Shown: piece after piece, positions 47,230 to 56,930 of the stretch
How positions within the stretch are numbered: the first letter of the stretch is position 1
Layout of the letters: each line of letters begins with the position of its first letter
NCBI RefSeq assembly: GCF_014489555.1
Contig: NZ_CP060784.1
Location: 4,428,501 to 4,492,500 of the forward strand
DNA: 64,000 nt
Reading direction: 5' to 3'
DNA from: Hymenobacter qilianensis
Lineage (GTDB): Bacteria > Bacteroidota > Bacteroidia > Cytophagales > Hymenobacteraceae
Made by a program: the position numbers and the translations under genes
The notes under the pieces: generated by a model
Seen by the model: the letters and a program-made list of their open reading frames with translations, nothing else
The model's database searches: none
Told to the model about the DNA's origin: nothing

Positions 47230-47517
47230 GTTCAACGAGGGCCTCATCCCCCGGCCCCCTCTCCCAAAAAGAGGAGGAGCCTGACGCTCGGCCTACACCG
47301 CACCTTCCGCTCTCGCTCCAGGTACGGCTACCTGTTTTAGTAGGTTAAGTTCAGTATAAAAAAGCCCCCCAGATACACGTCTGGGGGGCTTTTTTACATT
47401 TTAGAAACAATAATTCGGTTGCGGAGGCGGTAGCCGACGCAGCCGCGTAGAACGACTAACGTTAGGCTCCCCCTCTTTTTGGGAGAGGGGGCCGGGGGGT
47501 GAGGCCCTCGTTGAACG
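47230..47517. repeat. 288-bp intergenic element with about 45-bp inverted ends around a terminator
   Basis: The left arm (from 47230, GTTCAACGAGGGCCTCATCC) and the right arm (to 47517) are inverted copies with one difference over about 45 bp; shorter matches (GGAGCCTGACG with CGTTAGGCTCC) extend them inward. A perfect terminator hairpin sits near the middle. No ORF lies inside. Confidence 0.8.
47358..47395. terminator. Terminator with six-base C and G runs
   Basis: AGCCCCCCAGA and TCTGGGGGGCT flank a short loop, with A and T runs outside. Both arms are six long, unlike the hairpin at 6869. Confidence 0.9.
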
Positions 47518-47534
47518 ACCCGAACAGGTCAAAC

Positions 47535-48536
47535 TTACACCATCTGATTACAGCCGCGCACATCGGAGTTATCCAGCCGCCCGAGCACTTCAAACGAGCC
47601 ATCGGAGTATTGGCGAGCTAAGTCTTTGGTTTCGATGAAGGCGCAGGAATCAATATTTGCCAAATCAATGACATTAATAGCGCCAGCCGGACGCGTGGCA
47701 TCGACTGAAAACGGGTCGGAGGGCTCGCGGAGCAGAATGCGCAGGCCTGGGGGGCAAAAAAAGCGGCCGTCGCCGGTGCTATAGGCTTGAGAAAGCAACT
47801 CGGTCATGCCGTATTCGGAGTGAATACCCTGGGGCCCAAAAGCCGTTTGTAGCTCAGCATGCAGCTCTTCCCGAATCATTTCGCGCCGCCGCCCTTTCAT
47901 ACCACCAGTTTCCAATAACGTGAGCCCCAACAACTCGGGTGCGCCTGCATAGGCGGCCACTAAATCGAGCAGGGCATACGATACGCCCAAAAGCATTACC
48001 TGACGACCGGAATTGCGCTTGGCCGTGGCCAGCGCCTGCAACAAAGCTTTGTGGTCGTGGAGGAAAAACGCGGGCTGGGTTTGGCCCGATGCCTTGGCAA
48101 AATATTCAACCATAGCCACCAAGGAAGATTGCCCCTGCTCTAAGTAGGAAGGCAGAAGCGCCAGGAAAATCCAGTTGGTAAGGGCGCCGTAGGTTTGTTC
48201 GAAGATGCGCGCGGCATTCTGACGGTACAAGGCAGGATCGCGCAGGAGGTGGCGGCTCCGTTGCTGCTGGGTAGTGCCGCTACTCAGAAAGGTTTCCTGC
48301 GGCGCCCAGTCGGCGGGAGTGGTGCGTACCTCGTGCGTTTTAAAGAACTCGATGGGCAGAAATGGTATATCCGTCAGTGCATGAACGTCGTTGGGGTCGC
48401 GGCCCAGCGCAGCCAGGTATTCGCGGTATGGGGGGCAATTCTGAGCCTGATGCTGGAATAAGCGCAGGGCCGTTTGCTCAAAAGCGGCAGCGGATATAGC
48501 AGGCAAAGCGCGGAGGTGCTCATCACGGAAACTCAT
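47535..48536 (-). CDS. LuxE/acyl-protein synthetase-like protein
   Basis: The 333-residue protein belongs to the ANL adenylating superfamily in its LuxE-like short form: ETFLSSGTTQQQRSRHLL (phosphate loop), MLLGVSYALLDLVAAY, LLETGGMKGRRREMIREEL and IHSEYGMTELLSQAYSTGDG. Similar Bacteroidota proteins are called acyltransferases or acyl-protein synthetases and often accompany fatty acid or surface polysaccharide genes; no such genes are next to it here. The two six-G runs (near 47748 and 48430) are in frame. It may activate an acyl group as adenylate. Confidence 0.8.
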   Translation of the reverse strand: MSFRDEHLRALPAISAAAFEQTALRLFQHQAQNCPPYREYLAALGRDPNDVHALTDIPFLPIEFFKTHEVRTTPADWAPQETFLSSGTTQQQRSRHLLRDPALYRQNAARIFEQTYGALTNWIFLALLPSYLEQGQSSLVAMVEYFAKASGQTQPAFFLHDHKALLQALATAKRNSGRQVMLLGVSYALLDLVAAYAGAPELLGLTLLETGGMKGRRREMIREELHAELQTAFGPQGIHSEYGMTELLSQAYSTGDGRFFCPPGLRILLREPSDPFSVDATRPAGAINVIDLANIDSCAFIETKDLARQYSDGSFEVLGRLDNSDVRGCNQMV

Positions 48537-48652
48537 TGCAAAACAGTGGGGTTAAAAGCTAGATATAACAAACGCAGCACGTCTTCGTTGAGAAGTTGTA
48601 TCTTCCGTTCTGGCTGAAAAGGCCGCGTTCGACCCGTCTTTTTTACTCTGAT

Positions 48653-49219
48653 ATGAAACTACTTCGTACTCTTCGGACAAGCACGCTGCTCCTGCTCACG
48701 GGCCTGGCAGTGTCTTCTTGCCTTGAAATGCCTGATTATCCCGAAACACCTTCTATTAGCTTTAAAAGCATTTCCTCCGAGCGCGTTTCCGATGGGTTTG
48801 GTCTCTATGATCGGGTGACCATAACCGTCAGCTTCAAAGATGGCAACGGTGACCTGGGCCTACGGGAAGAAGATAAAGTAGAAGGTTCGCCCTGGGCCAG
48901 ACTGAATCCTGATTTGACGCTAAACCCATTCTACAATAACTACTACATTACCCCCCTTATTCGGAATGCGGCCGGTGAGTTCCTTCCGCTGGAGCTGGAT
49001 AACCCGAATGACAATTATAACAGCACTTATCCTCCTCTGGATAAAGACAGTAATGGGCGCGAAACACCGTTGCGCGGCGATCTAAGCTTTACCACGGACT
49101 TTTTTGCTGGTGACCCTTTAAAACCAGGAGAAGTTGTACGCTTCGAAGTCTTTATCTACGACCGCGCACTGAATAAAAGCAACACCATCATCACGGACCC
49201 CATCACGATTCCGCGCTAA
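48653..49219 (+). CDS. Bacteroidota lipoprotein of unknown function
   Basis: The 188-residue protein has the lipoprotein signal MKLLRTLRTSTLLLLTGLAV with Cys after VSS. The mature part is probably one beta-sandwich: VTITVSFKDGNGDLGLREED holds a calcium-binding-like DxNxDxG element seen in many small Bacteroidota lipoproteins, and VVRFEVFIYDRALNKSNTII closes the domain. Function is unknown. It ends in a terminator shared with the convergent E1 gene. Confidence 0.8.
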   Translation: MKLLRTLRTSTLLLLTGLAVSSCLEMPDYPETPSISFKSISSERVSDGFGLYDRVTITVSFKDGNGDLGLREEDKVEGSPWARLNPDLTLNPFYNNYYITPLIRNAAGEFLPLELDNPNDNYNSTYPPLDKDSNGRETPLRGDLSFTTDFFAGDPLKPGEVVRFEVFIYDRALNKSNTIITDPITIPR

Positions 49220-49247
49220 ACGCGCTTCGTTATTAATCAGAGATAAG

Positions 49248-49282
49248 AAAACCCCGACTGAGCCTTTCCAGTCGGGGTTTTT
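49248..49282. terminator. Bidirectional terminator between the lipoprotein and E1 genes
   Basis: AAAACCCCGACTG and CAGTCGGGGTTTTT flank an 8-nt loop between convergent genes. Confidence 0.88.
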
Positions 49283-49299
49283 CGTGTTGACTTGGGTGC

Positions 49300-51720
49300 T
49301 TAATAGATGGCTGGGAAGCGCTTAGGATCGGTTTCCTGCATCATCTCATACACCGTATCGAATACATCTTCGGCGTTGGGCTTGCTGAAGTAGTCGCCGT
49401 CGGAGCCGTAAGGCGGACGGTGGGGCTGAGCGGCCAGGCAACGAGGCTGGGAGTCGAGCAAGCGGTAGGCCTGCTGGTCGTCGAGCACGTGCTGCATCAT
49501 GTAGGCCGTAGCGCCGCCGGGCACATCTTCATCGGCAAAAAGCACACGGCTGGTTTTGCGGATGCTGTCGGCAATGACATGCTGCAAATCGAAAGGCAGA
49601 AGCGTTTGTACGTCAATTACTTCCACCGAAATGCCTACCTCACTTAATTGCTTGGCGGCATCCAGTACAATGCGGCACATCGAGCCGTAGGTTACGATGG
49701 TCACGTCGGTGCCGGCTAGCAGCACTTCCGGCACGCCCAACGGTAAGGTAAACTCGCCTACGTTCTGCGGAATGCGCTCCTTGAGGCGGTAGCCGTTCAG
49801 AGGCTCGATTACCAGGGCGGGCTCGTCGCTGCGTAACAAGGTATTGTAGAAGCCGGCAGCCTGTGTCATATTGCGGGGCACGCACACATGCATACCGCGT
49901 ATGCTGCTCAGAATCATGCCGATGGGTGAGCCGCTGTGCCAGATGCCCTCCAGCCGGTGCCCGCGCGTACGCACAATAAGGGGGGCTTTTTGGCCACCCT
50001 TGGTACGGTACTGCAAGCACGCCACGTCATCCGACAAAATCTGGACGGCATACAACAGATAATCAAGGTATTGAATCTCCGTGATGGGTCGCAGGCCGCG
50101 CAAAGCCGCGCCGATGCCCTGCCCCACAATAGTGCACTCGCGAATACCGGTATCGGTCACGCGCAGTTCGCCGAACTTCTCCTGCAAACCGGCAAAAGCC
50201 TGGTTCACATCCCCGATACGGCCCACGTCTTCGCCGATGGCAAAAATAGTGGGGTCGCGGCGGAAGTTAGCGTCGAAGCAAGCCTGCAATACTTCGCGGG
50301 CATCCACCTGGGGGGCATTTTCGACAAATTTGGCGGGCTCCACCTCGATGTTCAGCGCCGCCTGCTCGCTTTGGCTATAGAGGTAAGAGTTGTAGCGGTC
50401 AGCGTTTTCGGCGAGCGCCTGATCCAGCCATTGTGATAGCTCGCGGCGACTGGCGGAGCGCTGCTGGTCGCGGGTGAAGCGCAGGGCTTTGCGCACGGTG
50501 CGCACCAGGTCGGCGCGGATGGGTGCAGGATTGTGCTTTAACTGCTCTACCATTTCGTGCAGAGCGTTCTGCTGGCCGGTTTCGTTTACCAGCTTTTCCA
50601 GCAGGGCCGCTACCTCGTCGCGCTCCTGCTTGATGGGGTTGAAAAAAGCTCCCCAGGCCGCGGTGCGCGCCTCGCGCACGGTGTTCTTCGCTTCGTTTTC
50701 CAGCTGATCCAGCTCCTCGGCGGTGACAACTTCTTCCGAGAGCAGCCACTCGCGCATTTTGAGCAGGCAATCGTGCTCTTCCTCCCAGGTCAGGCGGTCC
50801 TTGGTTTTGTAGCGCTCGTGCGAGCCCGACGTGCTATGACCCTGGGGCTGCGTTACTTCCGTTACGTGAATCAGCACCGGCACGTGCTCGCGGCGGCAAA
50901 CGTCGGCGGCGCGCTGATAGGTATCCAGCAGAGCCGGATAGTCCCAACCGCGAACCACGAAAATCTCGAAGCCTTGCTCGCCGGGCGCATCGCGCTGCAA
51001 GCCGCTCAGAATGGCGCTGATGCTTTGCTTACACGTTTGATATTCAGCCGGAACGGATATACCGTAGTGGTCATCCCATACCGACATCAGCATCGGAATC
51101 TGCAATACACCGGCAGCATTCAGGGCCTCAAAAAACATTCCCTCCGAAGTGCTGGCATTGCCGATAGTACCGAAGGCCACCTCATTGCCGTTCACACTGA
51201 ACTGCGTCCGATCGTGCAGCTCGGGGTTCTGGCGGTACAGCTTAGAGGCGTAAGCAAGACCCACGAGGCGCGGCATCTGCGAAGCCGTGGGCGACACGTC
51301 GGCCGACGAATTCTTCAACTCCGCGAGGTTCTTGAAATTACCGTCTTCGTCGAGCAGGCGGGTGGCGAAATGGCCGTTCATGGCTCGGCCACCGGTGGCG
51401 GGCTCGGCTTCCACGTCGGGGTGAGCGTACAGCTGAGCAAAGTATTGCTGCAAGGTCAGTTCGCCGGCGGCCATCATAAAGGTCTGGTCGCGGTAGTATC
51501 CCGAGCGGAAGTCGCCGGGCTGAAACACGCGGGCCATGGCCAGTTGGGGCAGCTCTTTGCCGTCGCCGAAGATGCCAAACTTGGCCTTGCCCATAAACAC
51601 TTCCTTCCGACCAGCTAAGGAAGCGTGGCGACTTTCCCAACCCAAGCGGTAGTCATGGAGCAGGTCTTCTTTGCTGAGAGTGGCCGGGGTGACGGCTAGT
51701 GCGGATTCGGCAGTGGACAT
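49300..51720 (-). CDS. Fused alpha-beta E1 component of a 2-oxoacid dehydrogenase (branched-chain type)
   Basis: The ATG at 51720 gives MSTAESALAVTPATLSKEDL and 806 residues. The first half is an E1-alpha-like thiamine-diphosphate domain (GYYRDQTFMMAAGELTLQQY, NGNEVAFGTIGNASTSEGMF, HVTEVTQPQGHSTSGSHERY). The second half is E1-beta-like (FAIGEDVGRIGDVNQAFAGL, GIRECTIVGQGIGAALRGLR, DVACLQYRTKGGQ, LFADEDVPGGATAYM). Separate subunits are more usual; the fusion is known in Bacteroidota. It decarboxylates branched-chain or related 2-oxoacids and passes the acyl group to E2 lipoamide. E2 and E3 are not in the window. Confidence 0.93.
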   Translation of the reverse strand: MSTAESALAVTPATLSKEDLLHDYRLGWESRHASLAGRKEVFMGKAKFGIFGDGKELPQLAMARVFQPGDFRSGYYRDQTFMMAAGELTLQQYFAQLYAHPDVEAEPATGGRAMNGHFATRLLDEDGNFKNLAELKNSSADVSPTASQMPRLVGLAYASKLYRQNPELHDRTQFSVNGNEVAFGTIGNASTSEGMFFEALNAAGVLQIPMLMSVWDDHYGISVPAEYQTCKQSISAILSGLQRDAPGEQGFEIFVVRGWDYPALLDTYQRAADVCRREHVPVLIHVTEVTQPQGHSTSGSHERYKTKDRLTWEEEHDCLLKMREWLLSEEVVTAEELDQLENEAKNTVREARTAAWGAFFNPIKQERDEVAALLEKLVNETGQQNALHEMVEQLKHNPAPIRADLVRTVRKALRFTRDQQRSASRRELSQWLDQALAENADRYNSYLYSQSEQAALNIEVEPAKFVENAPQVDAREVLQACFDANFRRDPTIFAIGEDVGRIGDVNQAFAGLQEKFGELRVTDTGIRECTIVGQGIGAALRGLRPITEIQYLDYLLYAVQILSDDVACLQYRTKGGQKAPLIVRTRGHRLEGIWHSGSPIGMILSSIRGMHVCVPRNMTQAAGFYNTLLRSDEPALVIEPLNGYRLKERIPQNVGEFTLPLGVPEVLLAGTDVTIVTYGSMCRIVLDAAKQLSEVGISVEVIDVQTLLPFDLQHVIADSIRKTSRVLFADEDVPGGATAYMMQHVLDDQQAYRLLDSQPRCLAAQPHRPPYGSDGDYFSKPNAEDVFDTVYEMMQETDPKRFPAIY

Positions 51721-51786
51721 AAGGAAGAGTGGGAATAAGGCAGGTGGTGGCGGTCGGCATAACTGGGGGTGGGGCCGTCCGTTTTG

Positions 51787-51794
51787 CAAAAGTA
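51787..51794 (-). promoter_or_regulatory. TACTTTTG promoter element of the E1 gene
   Basis: TACTTTTG on the minus strand fits TAnnTTTG and lies 66 bp before the ATG at 51720. Confidence 0.55.
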
Positions 51795-51859
51795 CGGATT
51801 TGGGCGCGATGCTGATGAAATGCCCCCAGAGCCCCCTACGAGGCCGGACACTTTTTGTC

Positions 51860-51867
51860 TATCTTTG
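51860..51867 (+). promoter_or_regulatory. TATCTTTG promoter element of the DUF1573 gene
   Basis: TATCTTTG fits TAnnTTTG and lies 88 bp before the ATG at 51956. It is divergent from the E1 promoter. Confidence 0.55.
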
Positions 51868-51955
51868 GGGTATCACGCCGTGCTGCTTGGTTCTGCTACA
51901 TCTAGTTAAAGCCAGAAGCGCTGTCTTGGGTTTCTTCCTTTCACGTTATCATTTT

Positions 51956-52737
51956 ATGAAAAACCGCGCCTCTCTCCTATTTGCTCTGGTCCTGATGCTC
52001 TTCTGTTTTTCGGCCCAAGCGCAGGGTGTTATGACATTCGAAAAAGAGCAGCACGACTTCGGCAACGTGCCCGAAGGCACGATGGCCACCCACGAATTCA
52101 AATTCAAGAACACTGGCAATCAGCCTATTATTATTGCCACCGTGCAGGCCTCCTGCGGCTGCACCACCCCCGACTGGACCAAAACGCCCGTGCTGCCCGG
52201 CAAAACCGGTATGGTGAAAGCCGTGTACAGCAGCGCTGGCCGCCCCGGCGTGTTCAACAAAACGGTGACCGTAACCAGCAATGCCGCCACGCCGAGCACC
52301 ACCTTAACTATCAAAGGCACCGTACTTGGCCCGGAGGAAATTAAGGCCAGCCTCACGCCTGCTCAAAAAGCGATGGCGCCCCGCCTCGTCCTCGACCGCA
52401 CCGCTCACGACTTTGGCAAGATGGAGGCCGGTCAGCAGCCTTCGGCTCGGTTCACGGTAAAAAATACGGGCAAGCAGGATTTGCTGCTGGGTATGATAAC
52501 CTCGCCCTGCAACTGCGTAGGCTACAAAAAAGCCCCCAACCCATTAAGCCGGGCCAAAGCGCTGTGGTGGAGATTCTCTACGCGCAGCGCCAGATTGGCC
52601 AAATGACGGATGTAGCCACGCTCAACTCCAACGCTGTAGAAGGTCCTGCCAAGCTCACCATTAAGGCCAATGTAGTGCGCGATCTGAACGCGGCCAGCAT
52701 GGTAAAAGAAAGCGCCACGGCTGTACCGTTTAAGTAG
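51956..52737 (+). CDS. Secreted DUF1573 protein with two repeats (frame broken at 52533-52537)
   Basis: The signal peptide MKNRASLLFALVLMLFCFSA is followed by two DUF1573 Ig-like units: FEKEQHDFGNVPEGTMATHE with ASCGCTTPDW, and LDRTAHDFGKMEAGQQPSAR with SPCNCVGY. The second would end early, but a sixth C at 52533-52537 gives GYKKAPQPIKPGQSAVVEIL and reads to TAVPFK. Restored length is about 260 residues. Its TAG stop lies inside the left arm of an inverted repeat (52733-52839). DUF1573 proteins are common exported proteins in Bacteroidota; their role is unknown. Confidence 0.87.
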
Positions 52738-52839
52738 CACGAACTTTTAGTTCGCATATCACCGTAGATGGTAGAAGGCATTGAAAAATGCCCCCAACGT
52801 CATTGTTCAACGATACGCGAACTGAAAGTTCGTGCTACT
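52733..52839. repeat. Inverted repeat with AGTAGCACGAAC ends
   Basis: The 23-bp arms 52733-52755 and 52817-52839 are inverted copies with one mismatch. Each arm also contains a smaller palindrome (CGAAC-GTTCG). The left arm supplies the DUF1573 stop codon; the spacer holds a five-C copy of the G-run motif. Confidence 0.85.
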
Positions 52840-52851
52840 CGCCACATTGCC

Positions 52852-52859
52852 TATCTTTG
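52852..52859 (+). promoter_or_regulatory. TATCTTTG promoter element of ald
   Basis: TATCTTTG fits TAnnTTTG, 47 bp before the ald ATG and just after the inverted repeat. Confidence 0.6.
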
Positions 52860-52906
52860 CGGCCGTTTTCACCCCTCGTCTTCCACCCAATCTTCACTTC
52901 TCTGCC

Positions 52907-54033
52907 ATGATCATCGGCGTACCAAAAGAAATCAAGAACAACGAAAACCGCGTAGGCCTGACGCCCGCTGGCGTTGCTGAGTTGCGCAAGCACAACCATA
53001 CTGTCTATGTACAGGCTACTGCCGGCCTAGGTAGCGGTTTTCAGGATGCCGAATACGAAGAAGCCGGCGCGCTGATCCTCGCTACCATCGAGGAAGTATA
53101 CGCTCAGGCTGAGATGATTGTGAAAGTGAAAGAGCCGATCAAGGAGGAGTATAGCCTGATCAAAGAAGGCCAGCTGCTCTTCACTTACTTCCACTTTGCC
53201 AGCGGCGAGGAGCTCACCCACGCCATGATTGAGCGCAAAGCGGTATGCCTGGCTTATGAGACGGTAGAGCTGCCCAACCGCGCCCTGCCTCTGCTCATTC
53301 CGATGAGCGAAGTAGCCGGCCGCATGGCACCGCAGGAAGGCGCTAAGTATCTGGAGAAGCCGCTGAAAGGCCGCGGCATTCTGCTGGGGGGCGTTCCTGG
53401 AGTGAAGCCCGCCAATGTGCTGGTACTCGGCGGTGGCATTGTAGGTACGCAGGCTGCGAAAGTAGCTGCCGGCCTCGGTGCTCAGGTTACCATCATGGAT
53501 ATCAGCCTGAACCGTCTGCGCGAGCTCGACGACTTCATGCCCAAGAATGTAATTACCCAGTACTCCAACGAGTACAACATTCGCGAAGCCATCAAAACTG
53601 TTGACCTCGTAGTAGGTGCTGTGTTGATTCCGGGTGCAAAAGCCCCCACCTCATCACGCGCGACATGCTCAAGACCATGCGCCCCGGCACTGTGCTCGTA
53701 GACGTGGCCGTGGACCAGGGCGGCTGCATCGAAACCTGCAAGCCAACGACCCACGAAGACCCGACCTTCATCATCGACGATATCGTGCACTATTGCGTGG
53801 CCAACATGCCAGGCGCTGTGCCTTACACTTCTACCCTGGCTTTGACCAACGCTACGTTGCCTTACGCCGTGCGCTTGGCTAACCTGGGCTGGCAGGAAGC
53901 TTGCCGCCGCGACCCAGCTTTGCGCCTGGGCCTGAACGTGGTAAACGGCGAAGTGGTGTACCAAGGCGTAGCCGAAGCCTGGAACCTGCCGCTGGTGAGC
54001 GTTGACTCTGTATTGGAGCCAGCCCACGCGTAA
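52907..54033 (+). CDS. ald: Alanine dehydrogenase (frame broken at 53643-53647)
   Basis: The enzyme interconverts alanine and pyruvate plus ammonia with NAD. The start MIIGVPKEIKNNENRVGLTP, the catalytic Lys in IVKVKEPIKEEY, the His in FTYFHFASGEELTHAM, and the NAD-binding motif VLVLGGGIVGTQAAKVAAGL are typical. The frame breaks at five C; a sixth gives PGAKAPHLITRDMLKTMRPG and continues through VDVAVDQGGCIET, FIIDDIVHYCVANMPGAVPY to VLEPAHA. Restored length is about 375 residues, the family norm. It is monocistronic, with its own promoter box and terminator. Confidence 0.95.
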
Positions 54034-54046
54034 GTATCTATTTGTG

Positions 54047-54087
54047 CTAAAAAGCCTTCCCGATACCTCATCGGGAAGGCTTTTTAG
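54047..54087 (+). terminator. Terminator after ald
   Basis: AAAAAGCCTTCCCGAT and ATCGGGAAGGCTTTTT form a long stem with a 4-6 nt loop. Confidence 0.9.
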
Positions 54088-54154
54088 TTGATGAGTGTTG
54101 TATTCGCTGGCTTAAACATAAATGTACAGCTTGCTTGATACAACAGTTCTTACG

Positions 54155-54258
54155 AGTAGAGACGCAACATTTTGCGTCTGGTCGTTGCTGATGTTGTTTA
54201 ATTGATTGTCTTGACTTGGATTGCTCAAAAACTAGTCGCAAAATGTTGCGTCTCTACT
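54155..54258. repeat. Palindromic intergenic repeat, family B
   Basis: AGTAGAGACGCAACATTTTG and following CG (54155-54176) is exactly inverted at 54237-54258. The inner part is a 60-bp unrelated spacer. Confidence 0.88.
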
Positions 54259-54292
54259 TGGCACTCTGCTTATAAAATTGCTCTAGCTATTG

Positions 54293-54895
54293 ATGAAGGG
54301 AATTATTTATACCGGCGAGACCATCACCGACCACAAGCTATTAGCCATGCTGCCCAAAGAACTGCAAGCCTTTCTGCGGCAGCACAATGGCGTAGTGGCA
54401 TACTTCGGCGGCCTGCATATTCGGGGCTGCTGTACTGAGCCGGCGTGGCACTCGTTGCGGGAGGCCTGGCAAGGCGAGCAGTCTTTGCAAAAAACCTACG
54501 ACACCGTTCTGAAGAATGACATTCCATTTGCCCAGGACTGCGTGGGCAACCAGTTTCTGCTGCGCCAGGGCGAGGTCGTTTTTCTTGACACGGAAACCGG
54601 AGAAATAGCGCCGCTGGAGGTTGATTTCAAGCATTTCCTGATCGGCGCGGATAAGTTTCCGGTCGATGCTTTGGGCTTGGAGCCACTGCGGCGGTGGCAG
54701 CAACAGGGAGGCATGCTGGCTCCCGGTCAGTTGCTACATGTGTATCCGCCGGTTTGCATTGCTGCCGATACCGATAAAGCAACTCTAGCAACTGTTTCAG
54801 CGCCAAAGCGTCTGGCTTTCCTAGCTGACTTATATCGCCAAATCAAGCACTTGCCCGACGGTCAGGCGCTGACTATAAAGCCGTTGCAGGATTAG
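54293..54895 (+). CDS. SMI1/KNR4 (SUKH)-like protein
   Basis: The ATG at 54293 gives 200 residues. The N-terminal half fits the SUKH fold: LLAMLPKELQAFLRQHNGVV is the opening helix with the NG turn, followed by FGGLHIRGCCTEPAWHSLRE; the middle (GNQFLLRQGEVVFLDTETGE) is the usual strand pair, and EVDFKHFLIG the closing helix. SUKH proteins often serve as toxin-immunity or scaffold proteins, but no toxin gene is nearby. It lies 10 bp upstream of the sulfatase-like gene and may be co-transcribed with it. Confidence 0.65.
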   Translation: MKGIIYTGETITDHKLLAMLPKELQAFLRQHNGVVAYFGGLHIRGCCTEPAWHSLREAWQGEQSLQKTYDTVLKNDIPFAQDCVGNQFLLRQGEVVFLDTETGEIAPLEVDFKHFLIGADKFPVDALGLEPLRRWQQQGGMLAPGQLLHVYPPVCIAADTDKATLATVSAPKRLAFLADLYRQIKHLPDGQALTIKPLQD

Positions 54896-54905
54896 ATTTC
54901 TTAGA

Positions 54906-56811
54906 ATGCCGTCTCCTCTTTTACGCCTGCTACTTCGTCGCTTCGCTCTTCTGCTGGGTGTTTATGTGCTGTTGCGCGCGGGCTTCTACTGGGCAAATCA
55001 GGAAGTATTTCGGGAGGCATCGGGACCGGAGGTGGTGTGGGCATTCTGGCACGGCTTCCGGTTTGATATTGCGGCCCTGCTGCTGCTGAATCTGCCGTTT
55101 CTGCTGCTGTCAATGGTGCCGCGGTTTGACAAAGGCTGGCAGGGTTTGGTGCGCGGCGTCTATCTTACCTTGAACGCCACGGGTATGGCGCTCAACATTA
55201 TTGACAGCCAGTACTTTAAATTCATCGGTAGGCGCACTACCGATGAGCTATTTACCATTACCGGCGACATTCAGCGGCAGGCAGGCCAACTGGCTTTTCA
55301 CTACTGGTTTCTGGTGCCGCCGTTCGTGGTGTTGTTTGGGTTGCTGTGGTATTTCTACCCCATGCCCACGGCTGCAATTTTGCCCCCCAGCCCAATAAAA
55401 AGTTCCCCGTCACGCCGCCTCATTCGACCGCTGCTGGCGGTGGTGCTTATAGCGGCACTCACAGTTGTTGGCATCCGGGGCGGCTTGCAGCTCAAGCCGT
55501 TACGCACTGGCCACGCCTTCGTGCAAGTGCCACCGGTGTTGGGGCATCTGGCACTGAACAGCACCTTTACTTTTCTGCGCAGTCTGGGCTATCAGGCCGT
55601 GGAAAGGCGAACCTATTTTCAGTCTGATGCGCAATTGCAGCAAGCCTTGGCGCCGCGAATGCCAGACGCCAACCCCGGTGCCCCGCGCGACAACGTAGTT
55701 ATTTTGCTGCTGGAAAGCTTTTCCTCCGAGTACACCGGCATTGAGAACGGGGCCGCGGCTACACGCCTTTCTTCGATTCGTTGGCCGCTGGGGGCTTTTT
55801 TTCCACGACCACTACGCCAACGGCCGCCGCTCCATAGAAGCCTTGCCGGCCGTGCTGGCAGGTATGCCGGCATTGATGGAAAGCCCGTTTATCACCTCGA
55901 ATTTTCAAACCAATGAGCTGCACGGCCTGGGCGAGTTGCTGGGACGGCAGGGCTATGCCACATCGGTGTTTCATGGGGCCGAGAACGGGACGATGGGCTT
56001 TAATACGTTTGCCGGCATGGTAGGCGTGCAGCAGTATTTCGGGCTCAATGAATATCCCGACGGCGCCCAAAGTCCCGACTTTGATGGGCACTGGGGCATC
56101 TTCGATGAGCCTTACTTACAATACTTTGCCCGGCAGCTAAGTAAGCAGAAACAGCCGTTTTTCTCTACCGTTTTCACCCTCACTTCCCACGAGCCGTTCC
56201 CGGTGCCGACGCAGTACAAGGACCGCTTCACTCCCGGCAAACTACCCATTCACGCCTCCATCGGCTACACCGATTTCGCGCTCCGGCAGTTTTTCAAAAC
56301 GGCCGCCCAGCAGCCCTGGTACAAGAATACGCTGTTCATTCTGCTGGCCGACCACACCTCCCAGACGCTTACGCCCGAGTATCAAAATACCTTAGGCAGC
56401 TACAAAACACCCCTGCTACTGTTCCACCCGGGCCGGAAATTGCCCCCCGCCAACGTGGGTCGCATCACCCAGCAAGCCGATATTCCCGCCACCGTGCTCG
56501 ATTATCTGGGCATGGCTCCTGGTGGCAAGCTGCTGCCTTTTGGCTATTCCGTATTCGACACGCTGGCCAACGGTCGCGCCTTTTTCCTCACGGGCGGCTC
56601 GTATTATCTTGTTCACAACGACTATGTTACGGAGCTGACAGCCGACGACAAGGTACGCCTCTACCCTTACCAACGCCATAATTTGCCCCCCACGCCCATC
56701 GAAAACGCTGCCAAGGCCCAACAGTACGGCCGGGAGTTGCGGGCCAGCGTGCAGTATCTGACCAATGGGCTGCTGGATAACTCACTATACAAATTACCTG
56801 AGCAAGATTAA
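54906..56811 (+). CDS. LTA synthase/sulfatase-like membrane phosphotransferase (frame broken at 55757 and 55790)
   Basis: About five hydrophobic segments (for example FALLLGVYVLLRAGFYWAN, IAALLLLNLPFLLLSMVP, FLVPPFVVLFGLLWYFYP, LIRPLLAVVLIAALTVVGI) precede an extracytoplasmic sulfatase-type domain. The domain starts NVVILLLESFSSEYTGIENG (metal Glu). Two missing G, in GCGGCT (55757-55758) and at the five-G run (55790-55794), split the next part; restored it reads GYTPFFDSLAAGGLFFHDHY with the nucleophile Thr, then ANGRRSIEALPAVLAGMP, VFTLTSHEPF and ILLADHTSQTL. Restored length is about 635 residues. Such enzymes move phosphoglycerol or phosphoethanolamine onto envelope glycans. Confidence 0.88.
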
Positions 56812-56818
56812 CTCATCT

Positions 56819-56912
56819 GTCATGCAGAGCGCAGCGAAGCATCTCGCTCGCTGATGTTGCAATACTAAATCTAACGACCGCGAGCGAGATGCTTCGCTGC
56901 GCTCTGCATGAC
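56819..56912. repeat. Palindromic repeat, family A
   Basis: GTCATGCAGAGCGCAGCGAA with GCATCTCGCTCG and the reversed GCGAGCGAGATGCTTCGCTG with CGCTCTGCATGAC form long inverted arms around a 27-nt spacer. Confidence 0.92.
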
Positions 56913-56930
56913 CTCCTATCTTAGACCCTT

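Noticed and set aside
50557..51618. 353-codon open frame on the plus strand opposite the E1 gene
   Set aside because: It mirrors the conserved E1 coding sequence and shows no domain of its own.
54293..54895. Toxin-immunity pair based on the SUKH-like protein
   Set aside because: No toxin, Rhs or secretion gene is adjacent; its neighbour is a membrane sulfatase-like enzyme.
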